Origin: Hyphomicrobiaceae bacterium
GTDB taxonomy: Bacteria > Pseudomonadota > Alphaproteobacteria > Rhizobiales > Hyphomicrobiaceae
Direction: 5' to 3'
DNA: 64,000 nucleotides
Assembly (NCBI GenBank): GCA_022844225.1
Contig: JALHMC010000019.1
Span: 1 to 64,000 of the forward strand
Shown: in pieces, positions 18,849-26,462 of the stretch
How positions within the stretch are numbered: the first letter of the stretch is position 1
Layout of the letters: each line of letters opens with the position of its first letter
Position numbers and translations under genes: made by a program
Notes under the pieces: model-generated
The model's database searches: none
The model's input: the letters and a program-made list of their open reading frames with translations, nothing else
Told to the model about the DNA's origin: nothing

Positions 18849-19861
18849 GCGCCGGCTTGCACACGATCTCGTCCGAGGATCTCGAGCGGCTCGTCGCCGC
18901 GGCGCTCGAGACAGCCGGGACGAGTGCGCCAAACGCGTCCAGCGTCGCGCGGGCGCTGGTCGCGGCCGAGATAGACGGGCAGGCGGGGCACGGGCTTTCG
19001 CGCGTCGCGAGCTATGTGGCGCAAGTCCGTGTCGGCAAGGTCGACGGCCGTGCCGTCCCGACCTGCGAGCGAACGCGGACGGCGACCCTTGCGATCGATG
19101 CCGCGCATGGTTTTGCCTATCCGGCTCTCGATCTCGCGGTCGCCCAGCTGCCCGCAGTCGCCCGCGAGACGGGGGTTGCCGCGGCTGGACTGCGGCGCTC
19201 ACATCATGCCGGAGCGCTCGGGCTCGTGGCCGAGCGTCTTGCCGACGCGGGTCTCGTCACACTGATGTTCGCCAATACCCCATCGGCCATGGCGCCGTAC
19301 GGTGGCAAGCGCGCGCTCTTCGGCACAAATCCAATCGCGTTCGCCGCCCCACGTCGCGATGGCCCGCCGATCGTGATCGATCTGGCGCTGTCGGAGGTCG
19401 CACGCGGCAAGATCCTGGCCGCTGCGCAGAAGGGCGAGGCGATCCCGGCCGGCTGGGCGCTTGACATGGACGGCCGGCCAACGCCCGACCCGAAGGCGGC
19501 GCTCGCGGGGACACTCCTCCCATCGGGAGGTGCCAAGGGTGCAGCGCTGGCGCTGATGGTCGAACTGCTGGCTGCCGCCATCACCGGCGCGCATTTTGCC
19601 AGTGAGGCCTCTGCATTCCTCGACGACAAGGGGCCGCCACCGGCGACGGGTCAGCTGATCATCGCCATCGATGGCGGGGCGCTCGGCGCTGGCGATGGTC
19701 TGGCCGACCGGGTGGCCGTATTGGCCGACGCGATCGAAGCGGAGTCCGGCGCGCGGGTGCCCGGCGCCCGCCGGCATGCCTTGCGGGCCGAGGCGAGGCG
19801 CATTGGCTTGCGCGTCACGCCACGGGTCATCAAGGAGATCGAGGCGCTTGTGGTCGCCTGA
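18845..19861 (+). CDS. Ldh family oxidoreductase (malate/L-lactate dehydrogenase type II)
   Basis: Start overlaps upstream stop (ATGA); GLSRVASYV, RRSHHAGALGLVAERLADAGLVTLMFANTPSAMAPYGGKRALFGTNPIAFAAP. Confidence 0.92.
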   Translation: MSAGLHTISSEDLERLVAAALETAGTSAPNASSVARALVAAEIDGQAGHGLSRVASYVAQVRVGKVDGRAVPTCERTRTATLAIDAAHGFAYPALDLAVAQLPAVARETGVAAAGLRRSHHAGALGLVAERLADAGLVTLMFANTPSAMAPYGGKRALFGTNPIAFAAPRRDGPPIVIDLALSEVARGKILAAAQKGEAIPAGWALDMDGRPTPDPKAALAGTLLPSGGAKGAALALMVELLAAAITGAHFASEASAFLDDKGPPPATGQLIIAIDGGALGAGDGLADRVAVLADAIEAESGARVPGARRHALRAEARRIGLRVTPRVIKEIEALVVA

Positions 19862-19884
19862 TGGCCGTCACCGCCAGTTGGCTC

Positions 19885-20745
19885 TTACTGCCAGAGCAGC
19901 ACGAACGGCGTAATCAGGATCGTCTGGGCGCCCGGCTTGTCGACTACTCCCTCGCCCGCGGCGATCTCGGCCATGACGCCTGTCAGGGTTGCCGATGGGC
20001 GCATCCGAAAGATGACATCCGTGCGTTCGACGACGAGGGCGCCGTTCTGCCAAACGCGAATGATGCCGTCCTTCTGGCCAGGCGTATTCAGCACCAGTTC
20101 CTGATCAAGCTCGGCCCATTGGCCAGGCTGAAGTGCAAGCGTGCCGCGTTTACCGCCAAGCGAGCGGCTCTCGGTCAAGCCGGGCAATTGCGCGTAGATG
20201 TCGATCTCGCCGGACGTGTTCCAAGTGAAGCGGGTCGTGAACTCTCCCGCCCCCTCGGAGCTGTCCTGCTCCGATACGCCATAGAGGCCCGGGAGACGGC
20301 CGGCCCGTCCGAACTTGAAGCCTTCAGGCACGAACACGGAATAGCTCAGGCAAGCTGCCTTGGGCTTGCGGAAAGACTGTGGGACCCAGTTGAAGCCAGC
20401 GCCGGCGCGACCTGCAGAAGCATCCCTCGATGCAGACGGTACAGCGGCGAGATCCACCTCGATTGCGACTTTTGACGGGCCGGAGCTGAGCGTCACGATG
20501 TTGGCGGCCTCGATCAGACCCCAGTCGCTGTTGGCGGCCTGGCCTTGCAGATCGGAGGCGGTCATCAGTACGCCTTCGCGCTCCAACGAGAGGCGGGTCG
20601 CATTCTCGAAACGCTCCTTGCAGGACGCGAGCTGGTCTGGAGCGAAGATCGAGCGCAACACGACGCCGAGCGACGCGAGGCCGATGACGATCGCAGCTCC
20701 GTTAAGGAGCAGCGTCGTCGAATTCGGCAGCTGCATCTTGCTCAT
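19885..20745 (-). CDS. membrane-anchored/exported polysaccharide lyase family 14-like (alginate lyase-like) protein
   Basis: N-terminal hydrophobic segment (LLLNGAAIVIGLASLGVVL), then LSYSVFVPEGFKFGRAGRLPGLYG ... FTTRFTWNTSGEIDIYAQLPG ... PGQWAELDQELVLNTPGQKDGIIRVWQNGALVVER, resembling PL14/vAL-1-type lyases. Confidence 0.55.
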   Translation of the reverse strand: MSKMQLPNSTTLLLNGAAIVIGLASLGVVLRSIFAPDQLASCKERFENATRLSLEREGVLMTASDLQGQAANSDWGLIEAANIVTLSSGPSKVAIEVDLAAVPSASRDASAGRAGAGFNWVPQSFRKPKAACLSYSVFVPEGFKFGRAGRLPGLYGVSEQDSSEGAGEFTTRFTWNTSGEIDIYAQLPGLTESRSLGGKRGTLALQPGQWAELDQELVLNTPGQKDGIIRVWQNGALVVERTDVIFRMRPSATLTGVMAEIAAGEGVVDKPGAQTILITPFVLLWQ

Positions 20746-20939
20746 CCGCGTTCCCCTAGGCGTATCCGCTGCCTGACGAGCGACCAGGCCCGCACAGCAC
20801 TTTCAGCCGACGCCGTCAGACACGGCCCCGACCAACGATCAATTTCACGAACGAGAATGCCAGAAATGGCTTAATGCGCTGTCAACCGCCGAGGAGTCAG
20901 CCCCGCTGACACGGGACGTTGATCGGCGCGCGGCGCCAC

Positions 20940-21968
20940 TCAAGCGATGAGGATGGCATCCGAGGCCCAGGTGCTCGGGAGGCCGCCTCCTATGCCCGCC
21001 AGCAGGGCCACATCGACAAAGGCCCCGTCAACAAGAGCGGAGACCATGGTTCCCCCCGACACGACGGTCAGCTTGATCGCCTCGTCCTTCGGCATGGCAT
21101 TGCCCTTGTAGAAGTCACGAAGATCCAAGGTATCGACCGAGGTAAAATCGGTAATGATGTCGACACCCAGGTGGGCACCATCACTGGCGATCACATCCTT
21201 GACCAGGAACTTGAAGGTGTCGTTGTCGGCTCCGCCCGTGAGCGTATCCGCCCCACCGAGGCTTCGGATCTCATCATTGCCGGCGGCGCCATTGAGAACG
21301 TTGTCGCGTTTGTCGCCCTTGATCACATCGGCATAATTCGTGCCGATCAAGTGTTCGATGCTCCACACCTCGGAGGTACCGTTGCCGACGACAGTATGCT
21401 TCGAGAGATCGGCGACGATGCCCTGGGCAAAGCCGAGGAAACTCAAGGTATCGAAGCCGCTGCCGCCGTGGAAGTAATCGTCACCACCACCGGCTCGCAA
21501 CGTGTCGTTGCCGGAGCCGCCGCTGACGAAATCATTGCCGAGGCCATCGTAGATGACGTCTTTGTCGGCGTCGCCGTAAAGCAGATCAACGCCATCATGG
21601 CCGTTGATGTTGTCGTTGCCACTGCCGCCGTAGATGACATCGTCGCCGCCCTCGCCCCAGAGCAGGTCATCGCCGCTGCCGCCCCTCAGGGTGTCGTTGC
21701 CCTGCTCTCCGCGCAGGGTATCCCGGCCGGCGCTGCCCTCGAGCAGGTCATCCCCGAGCCCGCCCCTCAGGGCGTCGTCGCCGTAGCCGCCCCGCAAGGT
21801 GTCGTTGCCGGCTTCACCCGACATGCGATCGTTGCCGGCGCCACCCTTCACGTAGTCGTCGCCGTCCCCGGCGAGAACCGAATCATTGCCCGCCATGGCG
21901 TCAATCTGGTCCGGCTGCGGCGTACCGATGATCGTTTCAACCGCGTCCGTTCCGTTGATCTGCGCCAC
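20940..21968 (-). CDS. RTX (hemolysin-type Ca-binding repeat) protein, repeat-only N-terminus plus C-terminal T1SS-like module
   Basis: Many GGxGxDxLxG nonapeptides (GGAGNDRMSGEAGNDTLRGGYGDDALRGGLGDD...); C-term ADTLTGGADNDTFKFLVKDVIASDGAHLGVDIITDFTSVDTLDLRDF. Confidence 0.9.
   Translation of the reverse strand: MAQINGTDAVETIIGTPQPDQIDAMAGNDSVLAGDGDDYVKGGAGNDRMSGEAGNDTLRGGYGDDALRGGLGDDLLEGSAGRDTLRGEQGNDTLRGGSGDDLLWGEGGDDVIYGGSGNDNINGHDGVDLLYGDADKDVIYDGLGNDFVSGGSGNDTLRAGGGDDYFHGGSGFDTLSFLGFAQGIVADLSKHTVVGNGTSEVWSIEHLIGTNYADVIKGDKRDNVLNGAAGNDEIRSLGGADTLTGGADNDTFKFLVKDVIASDGAHLGVDIITDFTSVDTLDLRDFYKGNAMPKDEAIKLTVVSGGTMVSALVDGAFVDVALLAGIGGGLPSTWASDAILIA
21500..21880 (-). repeat. tandem 27-bp-class repeats encoding RTX nonapeptides
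   Basis: Repeated ...ggcaatgacaacatcaac/ggcgacgac... units in the coding strand; protein GGxGxDxux periodicity. Confidence 0.8.
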
Positions 21969-22184
21969 GTGCCTGCTCTCCCACTATCACCCGCGCGCCT
22001 CACAGCCGGCGCTGCTACTCTTGACCCGTCGATGCAAAACCCCGAATAAAATCCAGCGTTTTGCCGTCTATTTTTTCTCGTATTCGATCTCGACCATTTC
22101 GACCCTAGCAATAGCACTTGAACCTCTCGTTCTATTTCGAGCGCAAATTCTGGATAATTTTTGCAAGAATTATATCCAATTCTA

Positions 22185-22220
22185 CAAACGAAAACGGCCA
22201 CCCGTCGAAACGGGTGGCCG
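22185..22220 (-). terminator. Rho-independent terminator for the 22247-24592 RTX gene
   Basis: Minus strand CGGCCACCCGT-TTCG-ACGGGTGGCCG perfect 11-bp stem, followed by TTTTCGTTTG. Confidence 0.88.
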
Positions 22221-22246
22221 CATGTCAGCAGTTGGCAGTCGGTTCG

Positions 22247-24592
22247 TCAGACAAGAATCATGCCGTTGTCGTGCATGGTGGTCGCGTCGAAGCCCGTAAC
22301 GCCCTCCAGCGTAACGACCTGCTGCCACTCGCCGCCGATGGCCGCGAAGACGTGAGACGACGCACCATCATCGACGACTTTGACAACTTCATCGATGCTC
22401 TTGAAGGAGCCGCTCTTGAACATCTTCGAGAAGTCGAGAACGTCTTCCTTCGAGAAGTCGGTGACGAGGTCGGCACCGAGGAGGTTTCCGCCGGCATCGA
22501 CCACGTCCTTGGCGAGCCATTGGAACGTGTCCTTGCCTTCGCCACCCGTGAGGGTGTCGGCGCCGCCCAAGCCGCGAAGCACGTCGTTGCCGTCGCCGCC
22601 AACGAGATGCTCAGCGGTCTTCGAGCCCTTCATGTAGTCGTCGAACGAGGAACCGACGACTTTCTCGAAGTTCCAGAGCACGTCGTTGCCCATGCCGACG
22701 GCCGACTTTTTCGACAGGTCGATGCTCATCGAGCCTTGAGCCTGCGAGAAGTCGATTACGTCGTAATCGGCCGCACCGTTGTAGCTGTCGTCACCTTCGC
22801 CAGCCACGACGACATCTTCGCCGGAACCGCCGTCGACTTTGTCGTTGCCAGCCCCGTCGCGCAACTCGTCGTTGCCCGAGTTGCCCATCAACAGGTCGTT
22901 GCCGTCGCCGCCGTCGAGCGTGTCGTTGCCGGAGTTGCCGGCCAGCTCGTCGTCGCCTTTGCCACCGTCGACAAGGTCGTTGTCCTTGCCGCCCGAAATG
23001 ACGTCATTGCCGGACTCGCCGTACAACTGGTCGTCGCCGGAATTGCCCCACATCTGGTCGTTGCCGTCACCGCCGTACAGGACGTCGTTGTCGGCTACGG
23101 TCGTCACGTGCGGCTTGGTGCTCACGACGCCGGTCGGCTTGGTGCCGCCGTACATCATGTCGTCACCCTGACTGCCGACGAGCACGTCATTGCCGGCGTT
23201 GCCCTGCAGCTCGCTGCCGGGCGCCTTCGCCATCGTGACCTCGATCGTCGCAGTGGCCTGCAGTTTCGAGGAGCCAGTGGTCGACGCCGTGACAGAGAGC
23301 TTGAAGTTGCCGAGCGCCTCACCGGTGATCGTCAATCCAGCCAGATCCTCGACCGTCAGCGACCAAGACCCATTGCCGTTGTCCTGACCAGCCGACAGCT
23401 TGGCACCTGCCGGTACGTCGCCAATCAGGATCGACAACGTCTCCGAGCCGTTGGCATCGACGAGATCGACGCCGATCTCGAGCGGCACGGTGAAGCTCGT
23501 GCCGTTGCCAGCGACAATGTTGTCGTCACCGCCACGACCCGCGAGGTGATCGTTTCCAGTGGCACCGACGATCTTGTTGCCGTCCCGGTCGCCCTCGACA
23601 GTCATGCCCGGATCGAAATCGACAACGTCCTTGGCCGTCAGCACGAGAGCGTCGGCTTCCTTGCCCTTGTCACCAGGTCCCTTGCCGTTGTCCGTGTGGC
23701 CATCGTCATTGTGGTCACCATCGCCGTGGCCGCGACCGTCGTGCTTGTTGTCGTCGTTGTTCGGATCGCTATTGCCTGCGTGCTCCTTCTCGGCCTTTTC
23801 CTTGGCCTCGGACTCAGCCTTCTCCTTGGCTTCGTGCTCGGCCTTTTCCTTGGCCTCGGACTCGGCCTTAGCCTTGGCCTCGGACTCGGCCTCTACCTGG
23901 GCTTCCAGCGCCGCCTTCGCCTTCAACTCGGCAACCTGCTTTTCGGCTGTGCCGTTAGCAATCGCAGTCGCATTCGCCTTGCCGACATGCAACGTCAGCA
24001 CGGTGTCGTCGAAATCCTTGTCGCCGCCATTCTTCAGGTCTTCGAACCCGAGCTTGACAGTCCCGCTGGCAGCGTCGACGGACATCTTGACGTGGTTGAG
24101 ACCATCGCCGTTCAGGCCCTTGCTCCCATCGTCCACGCTGTGGAAGATGGATGTTCCATAGGCCGACTTGACGACAGTTTCCTTGCCCGCATCGGATACA
24201 TGCACGAGCTTGAGTTCGATGCCGCCATTGACGTTGCCGTCATTGCCTTTCGCGTCGACCAGCTTGAAGCTGCCCTTCGTGTCGGACAGCAGCTTGTTCA
24301 TTCCCGATTGGGAATAACCATCGGGCACGATGAAGAAGCCAACTCTCTCACCAACTCCGATATCGACGTCGAGAGCCGATTTGCCGGCCATCAGATCGCC
24401 ACCGGAGTTCTTCAGCGATGCATTCGCGAAAACAATGCGAACATCGGTGATCGACCCATCGTCGGCGATCGTGTACATGCCGAGCGCATTCTTGAAGCCA
24501 GCGGATTCGCCTTGGAAGACGACCTTTCCGCTGTACTCCTCTACTGCGACGAGCGCAGGCGGCCCGCCATTTCCATTCTTATTTTTGCTCAT
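22247..24592 (-). CDS. large RTX protein: N-terminal DUF4114-like domain, Glu/Lys/Ala coiled-coil linker, Ca-binding nonapeptide repeats, C-terminal T1SS-like module
   Basis: KLGFEDLKNGGDKDFDDTVL (DUF4114-like), (SEAKEKAE)n linker, GGDGNDQMWGNSGDDQLYGESGNDVISGG..., C-term ADTLTGGEGKDTFQWLAKDVVDAGGNLLGADLVTDFSKEDVLDF. Confidence 0.88.
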   Translation of the reverse strand: MSKNKNGNGGPPALVAVEEYSGKVVFQGESAGFKNALGMYTIADDGSITDVRIVFANASLKNSGGDLMAGKSALDVDIGVGERVGFFIVPDGYSQSGMNKLLSDTKGSFKLVDAKGNDGNVNGGIELKLVHVSDAGKETVVKSAYGTSIFHSVDDGSKGLNGDGLNHVKMSVDAASGTVKLGFEDLKNGGDKDFDDTVLTLHVGKANATAIANGTAEKQVAELKAKAALEAQVEAESEAKAKAESEAKEKAEHEAKEKAESEAKEKAEKEHAGNSDPNNDDNKHDGRGHGDGDHNDDGHTDNGKGPGDKGKEADALVLTAKDVVDFDPGMTVEGDRDGNKIVGATGNDHLAGRGGDDNIVAGNGTSFTVPLEIGVDLVDANGSETLSILIGDVPAGAKLSAGQDNGNGSWSLTVEDLAGLTITGEALGNFKLSVTASTTGSSKLQATATIEVTMAKAPGSELQGNAGNDVLVGSQGDDMMYGGTKPTGVVSTKPHVTTVADNDVLYGGDGNDQMWGNSGDDQLYGESGNDVISGGKDNDLVDGGKGDDELAGNSGNDTLDGGDGNDLLMGNSGNDELRDGAGNDKVDGGSGEDVVVAGEGDDSYNGAADYDVIDFSQAQGSMSIDLSKKSAVGMGNDVLWNFEKVVGSSFDDYMKGSKTAEHLVGGDGNDVLRGLGGADTLTGGEGKDTFQWLAKDVVDAGGNLLGADLVTDFSKEDVLDFSKMFKSGSFKSIDEVVKVVDDGASSHVFAAIGGEWQQVVTLEGVTGFDATTMHDNGMILV
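22840..23160 (-). repeat. tandem RTX nonapeptide-coding repeats
   Basis: Periodic GGxGND coding units visible as cgtcgttgccg... on the + strand. Confidence 0.8.
23785..23905 (-). repeat. ~24-bp tandem repeats encoding an 8-aa SEAKEKAE-type coiled-coil/charged linker
   Basis: Repeated cttggcctcggactcggcctt... units on the + strand. Confidence 0.75.
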
Positions 24593-24796
24593 CTCACCTC
24601 AGACTCCTGGCACACCCGCTCCGACAGGCCAAACAATGTGCTTCATACGCATCGACATCGATGGACGCGCAGCGCAGCGAATTGCGGACACTCTTCGACC
24701 CTGGACTCCGACAATAATCTTCGACTTCGAACATCCAGTTCATTCGTCCGTGTGCATGTTATTAAAATTTACTTCAACTTTTACGCATTTGACCAC

Positions 24797-24826
24797 GAAA
24801 AAGCCGCCACGAATGGTGACGGCTTT
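24797..24826 (-). terminator. Rho-independent terminator downstream of the algD-like gene
   Basis: Minus strand AAAGCCGTCAC...GTGGCGGCTTTTT hairpin (~11 bp, one G-U) with T-run. Confidence 0.75.
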
Positions 24827-24851
24827 CTCGGTTCTCAACGACTGATCTACC

Positions 24852-26267
24852 CTACCAAGCGATGCCCTGATATTCCGTCCCGGCTGGCAACTCGCGGGAC
24901 AGTCGGGCGAGGTCGAGTACATGCACGCCCGGATTGCGCTCCGCCACGGCAACTCGGAACTCCGGCGTCGCGTGGCTGACGACGACGACGTCCGACGTTG
25001 CGACGAGGGTCGCGGCATCCTCTACGACGAGATCGGACAGCGAGTCCATCAGCATCGCCTGAGCTGGGCTCGCGTGCTTCACGTAGTCGATCTGGCCTTG
25101 GAGATGCGGGCCGAAATCGAGATTCGGATCGTAGGCCGACAGCTTTTCGCCCTTGGCCAGCAATCGCGCCATCAGGGCCAGCGTCGGGCTCTCGCGCAAG
25201 TCGTCGGTATCGGGCTTGAAGGTTACACCCAAGAAGCCGATGCGCTTGCCGGTGTGCGGCTCGAGCAGCCTGACGGCCTGATCGATGTGGGCCTCGTTCG
25301 AGACCATGAGGCTGTCGACCAAGGGCATGCTCACGCCTTGGCACTTGGCGATGTGGGAGACGGCGCGCACTTCCTTGGGCAGGCATGACCCGCCGAAGGC
25401 GAATCCCGGTCGGAGATAGTAAGGCGACAGGTTCAGTTTCTTGTCCTGGATGAAAATGTCCATGACGTCGTGACTATCGATGCCGAGAGACTTGCACAGC
25501 CGCCCGATCTCGTTGCCGAACGCGACCTTGGTGGCATGCCAGACATTGTCGGCATACTTGACCATCTCTGCCGCCTCGATGGACGTAAAGATGACGCGCT
25601 CGTCGACGGCGCCATAGATGGCCGCCACCTGCGCCGCGGTCTGCTCGTCGGAGGTTCCGACAACGGTTTTCGGCGGCGAGAAGAAATCGGCGACGGCGAC
25701 GCCCTCGCGCAGGAACTCAGGATTGAAGCAGACGCCGAAGTCGCGTCCCAGCTTCTTGCCGGAGGCCTTCTCGATCTCCGGCACCACGACATCGAGCGTG
25801 GTTCCCGGGGGCACCGAGCAGCGCAGTACGACCACATGCCGGGCCGACTTCAGAGCCAGCGCCTGCCCGATTGCACGGCTCGCCTGACGGACGTAGCTGA
25901 AGTCGCAACCACCGTCTGCCGCGGTGGGAGTCCCAACCGACATGAACGTCACGTCCGTCTCGAGCACGGCGGCGATCAGGTTCTGGGTGGCATTGATGCG
26001 GCCCTTCTCGACGCCCTCGGCCAGCAGGTCGCCCAGTCGCGCTTCGACGATCGGTGCCCGGCCTTCCTTGATGGCGCGAACTTTCTCGAAGGAGACGTCG
26101 ACGCCGACCATGCGGAAGCCAAGATGCGACAGGCAGGCCATCGACACCGCGCCGACATAGCCGAGGCCGATCACGCTGATCGACGGACGCAATGCCTCGG
26201 TGCCCAGACCTTCGCACTGATTCGCAGTCTTCCCGACAACCCCGTCCGATGACACCAGCACTGTCAT
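24852..26267 (-). CDS. algD: GDP-mannose 6-dehydrogenase / UDP-glucose dehydrogenase family, AlgD-like
   Basis: VIGLGYVGAVSMACLSHLGFRMVGVDVSFEKVRAIKEGRAPIVE; NVWHATKVAFGNEIGRLCKSLGIDSHDVMDIFIQDKKLNLSPYYLRPGFAFGGSCLPKEVRA closely resembles Pseudomonas AlgD around the catalytic Cys; start at MTVLVSSDG. Confidence 0.85.
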   Translation of the reverse strand: MTVLVSSDGVVGKTANQCEGLGTEALRPSISVIGLGYVGAVSMACLSHLGFRMVGVDVSFEKVRAIKEGRAPIVEARLGDLLAEGVEKGRINATQNLIAAVLETDVTFMSVGTPTAADGGCDFSYVRQASRAIGQALALKSARHVVVLRCSVPPGTTLDVVVPEIEKASGKKLGRDFGVCFNPEFLREGVAVADFFSPPKTVVGTSDEQTAAQVAAIYGAVDERVIFTSIEAAEMVKYADNVWHATKVAFGNEIGRLCKSLGIDSHDVMDIFIQDKKLNLSPYYLRPGFAFGGSCLPKEVRAVSHIAKCQGVSMPLVDSLMVSNEAHIDQAVRLLEPHTGKRIGFLGVTFKPDTDDLRESPTLALMARLLAKGEKLSAYDPNLDFGPHLQGQIDYVKHASPAQAMLMDSLSDLVVEDAATLVATSDVVVVSHATPEFRVAVAERNPGVHVLDLARLSRELPAGTEYQGIAW

Positions 26268-26462
26268 ACTGTCCACGCTCCCGCTACTCGCCTGTCCACC
26301 ACCGGACACGCAGGAGCCTTCTCGATGGGCGCCTGGCGTACCGGCGCGGGGGACTGCTGTCAGAGCCGACAGCGCACACGTCCCTCCGAATTCCCCGGAC
26401 GGACAGATTTTCGCCGATAAACATCGGGGTTGGCTGAAGGAAACCAATCGGATTTTATCGAT

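Noticed and set aside
17241-19202. 653-aa minus-strand ORF
   Set aside because: Antisense to three well-supported plus-strand enzymes; Arg/His/Ala-rich shadow-ORF composition
20919-22049. 376-aa plus-strand ORF antisense to the second RTX gene
   Set aside because: Same repeat-mirror artefact; the minus strand carries genuine nonapeptide motifs
21500-23160. Possible CRISPR array, given the regularly repeating short motifs
   Set aside because: Repeats are in-frame degenerate RTX nonapeptide codons with no conserved direct repeat/unique spacer structure and no cas genes nearby
22118-24979. 953-aa plus-strand ORF antisense to the RTX gene
   Set aside because: Mirror of GC-rich RTX repeats; low-complexity VVA-type composition; the minus strand has clear domains and a terminator
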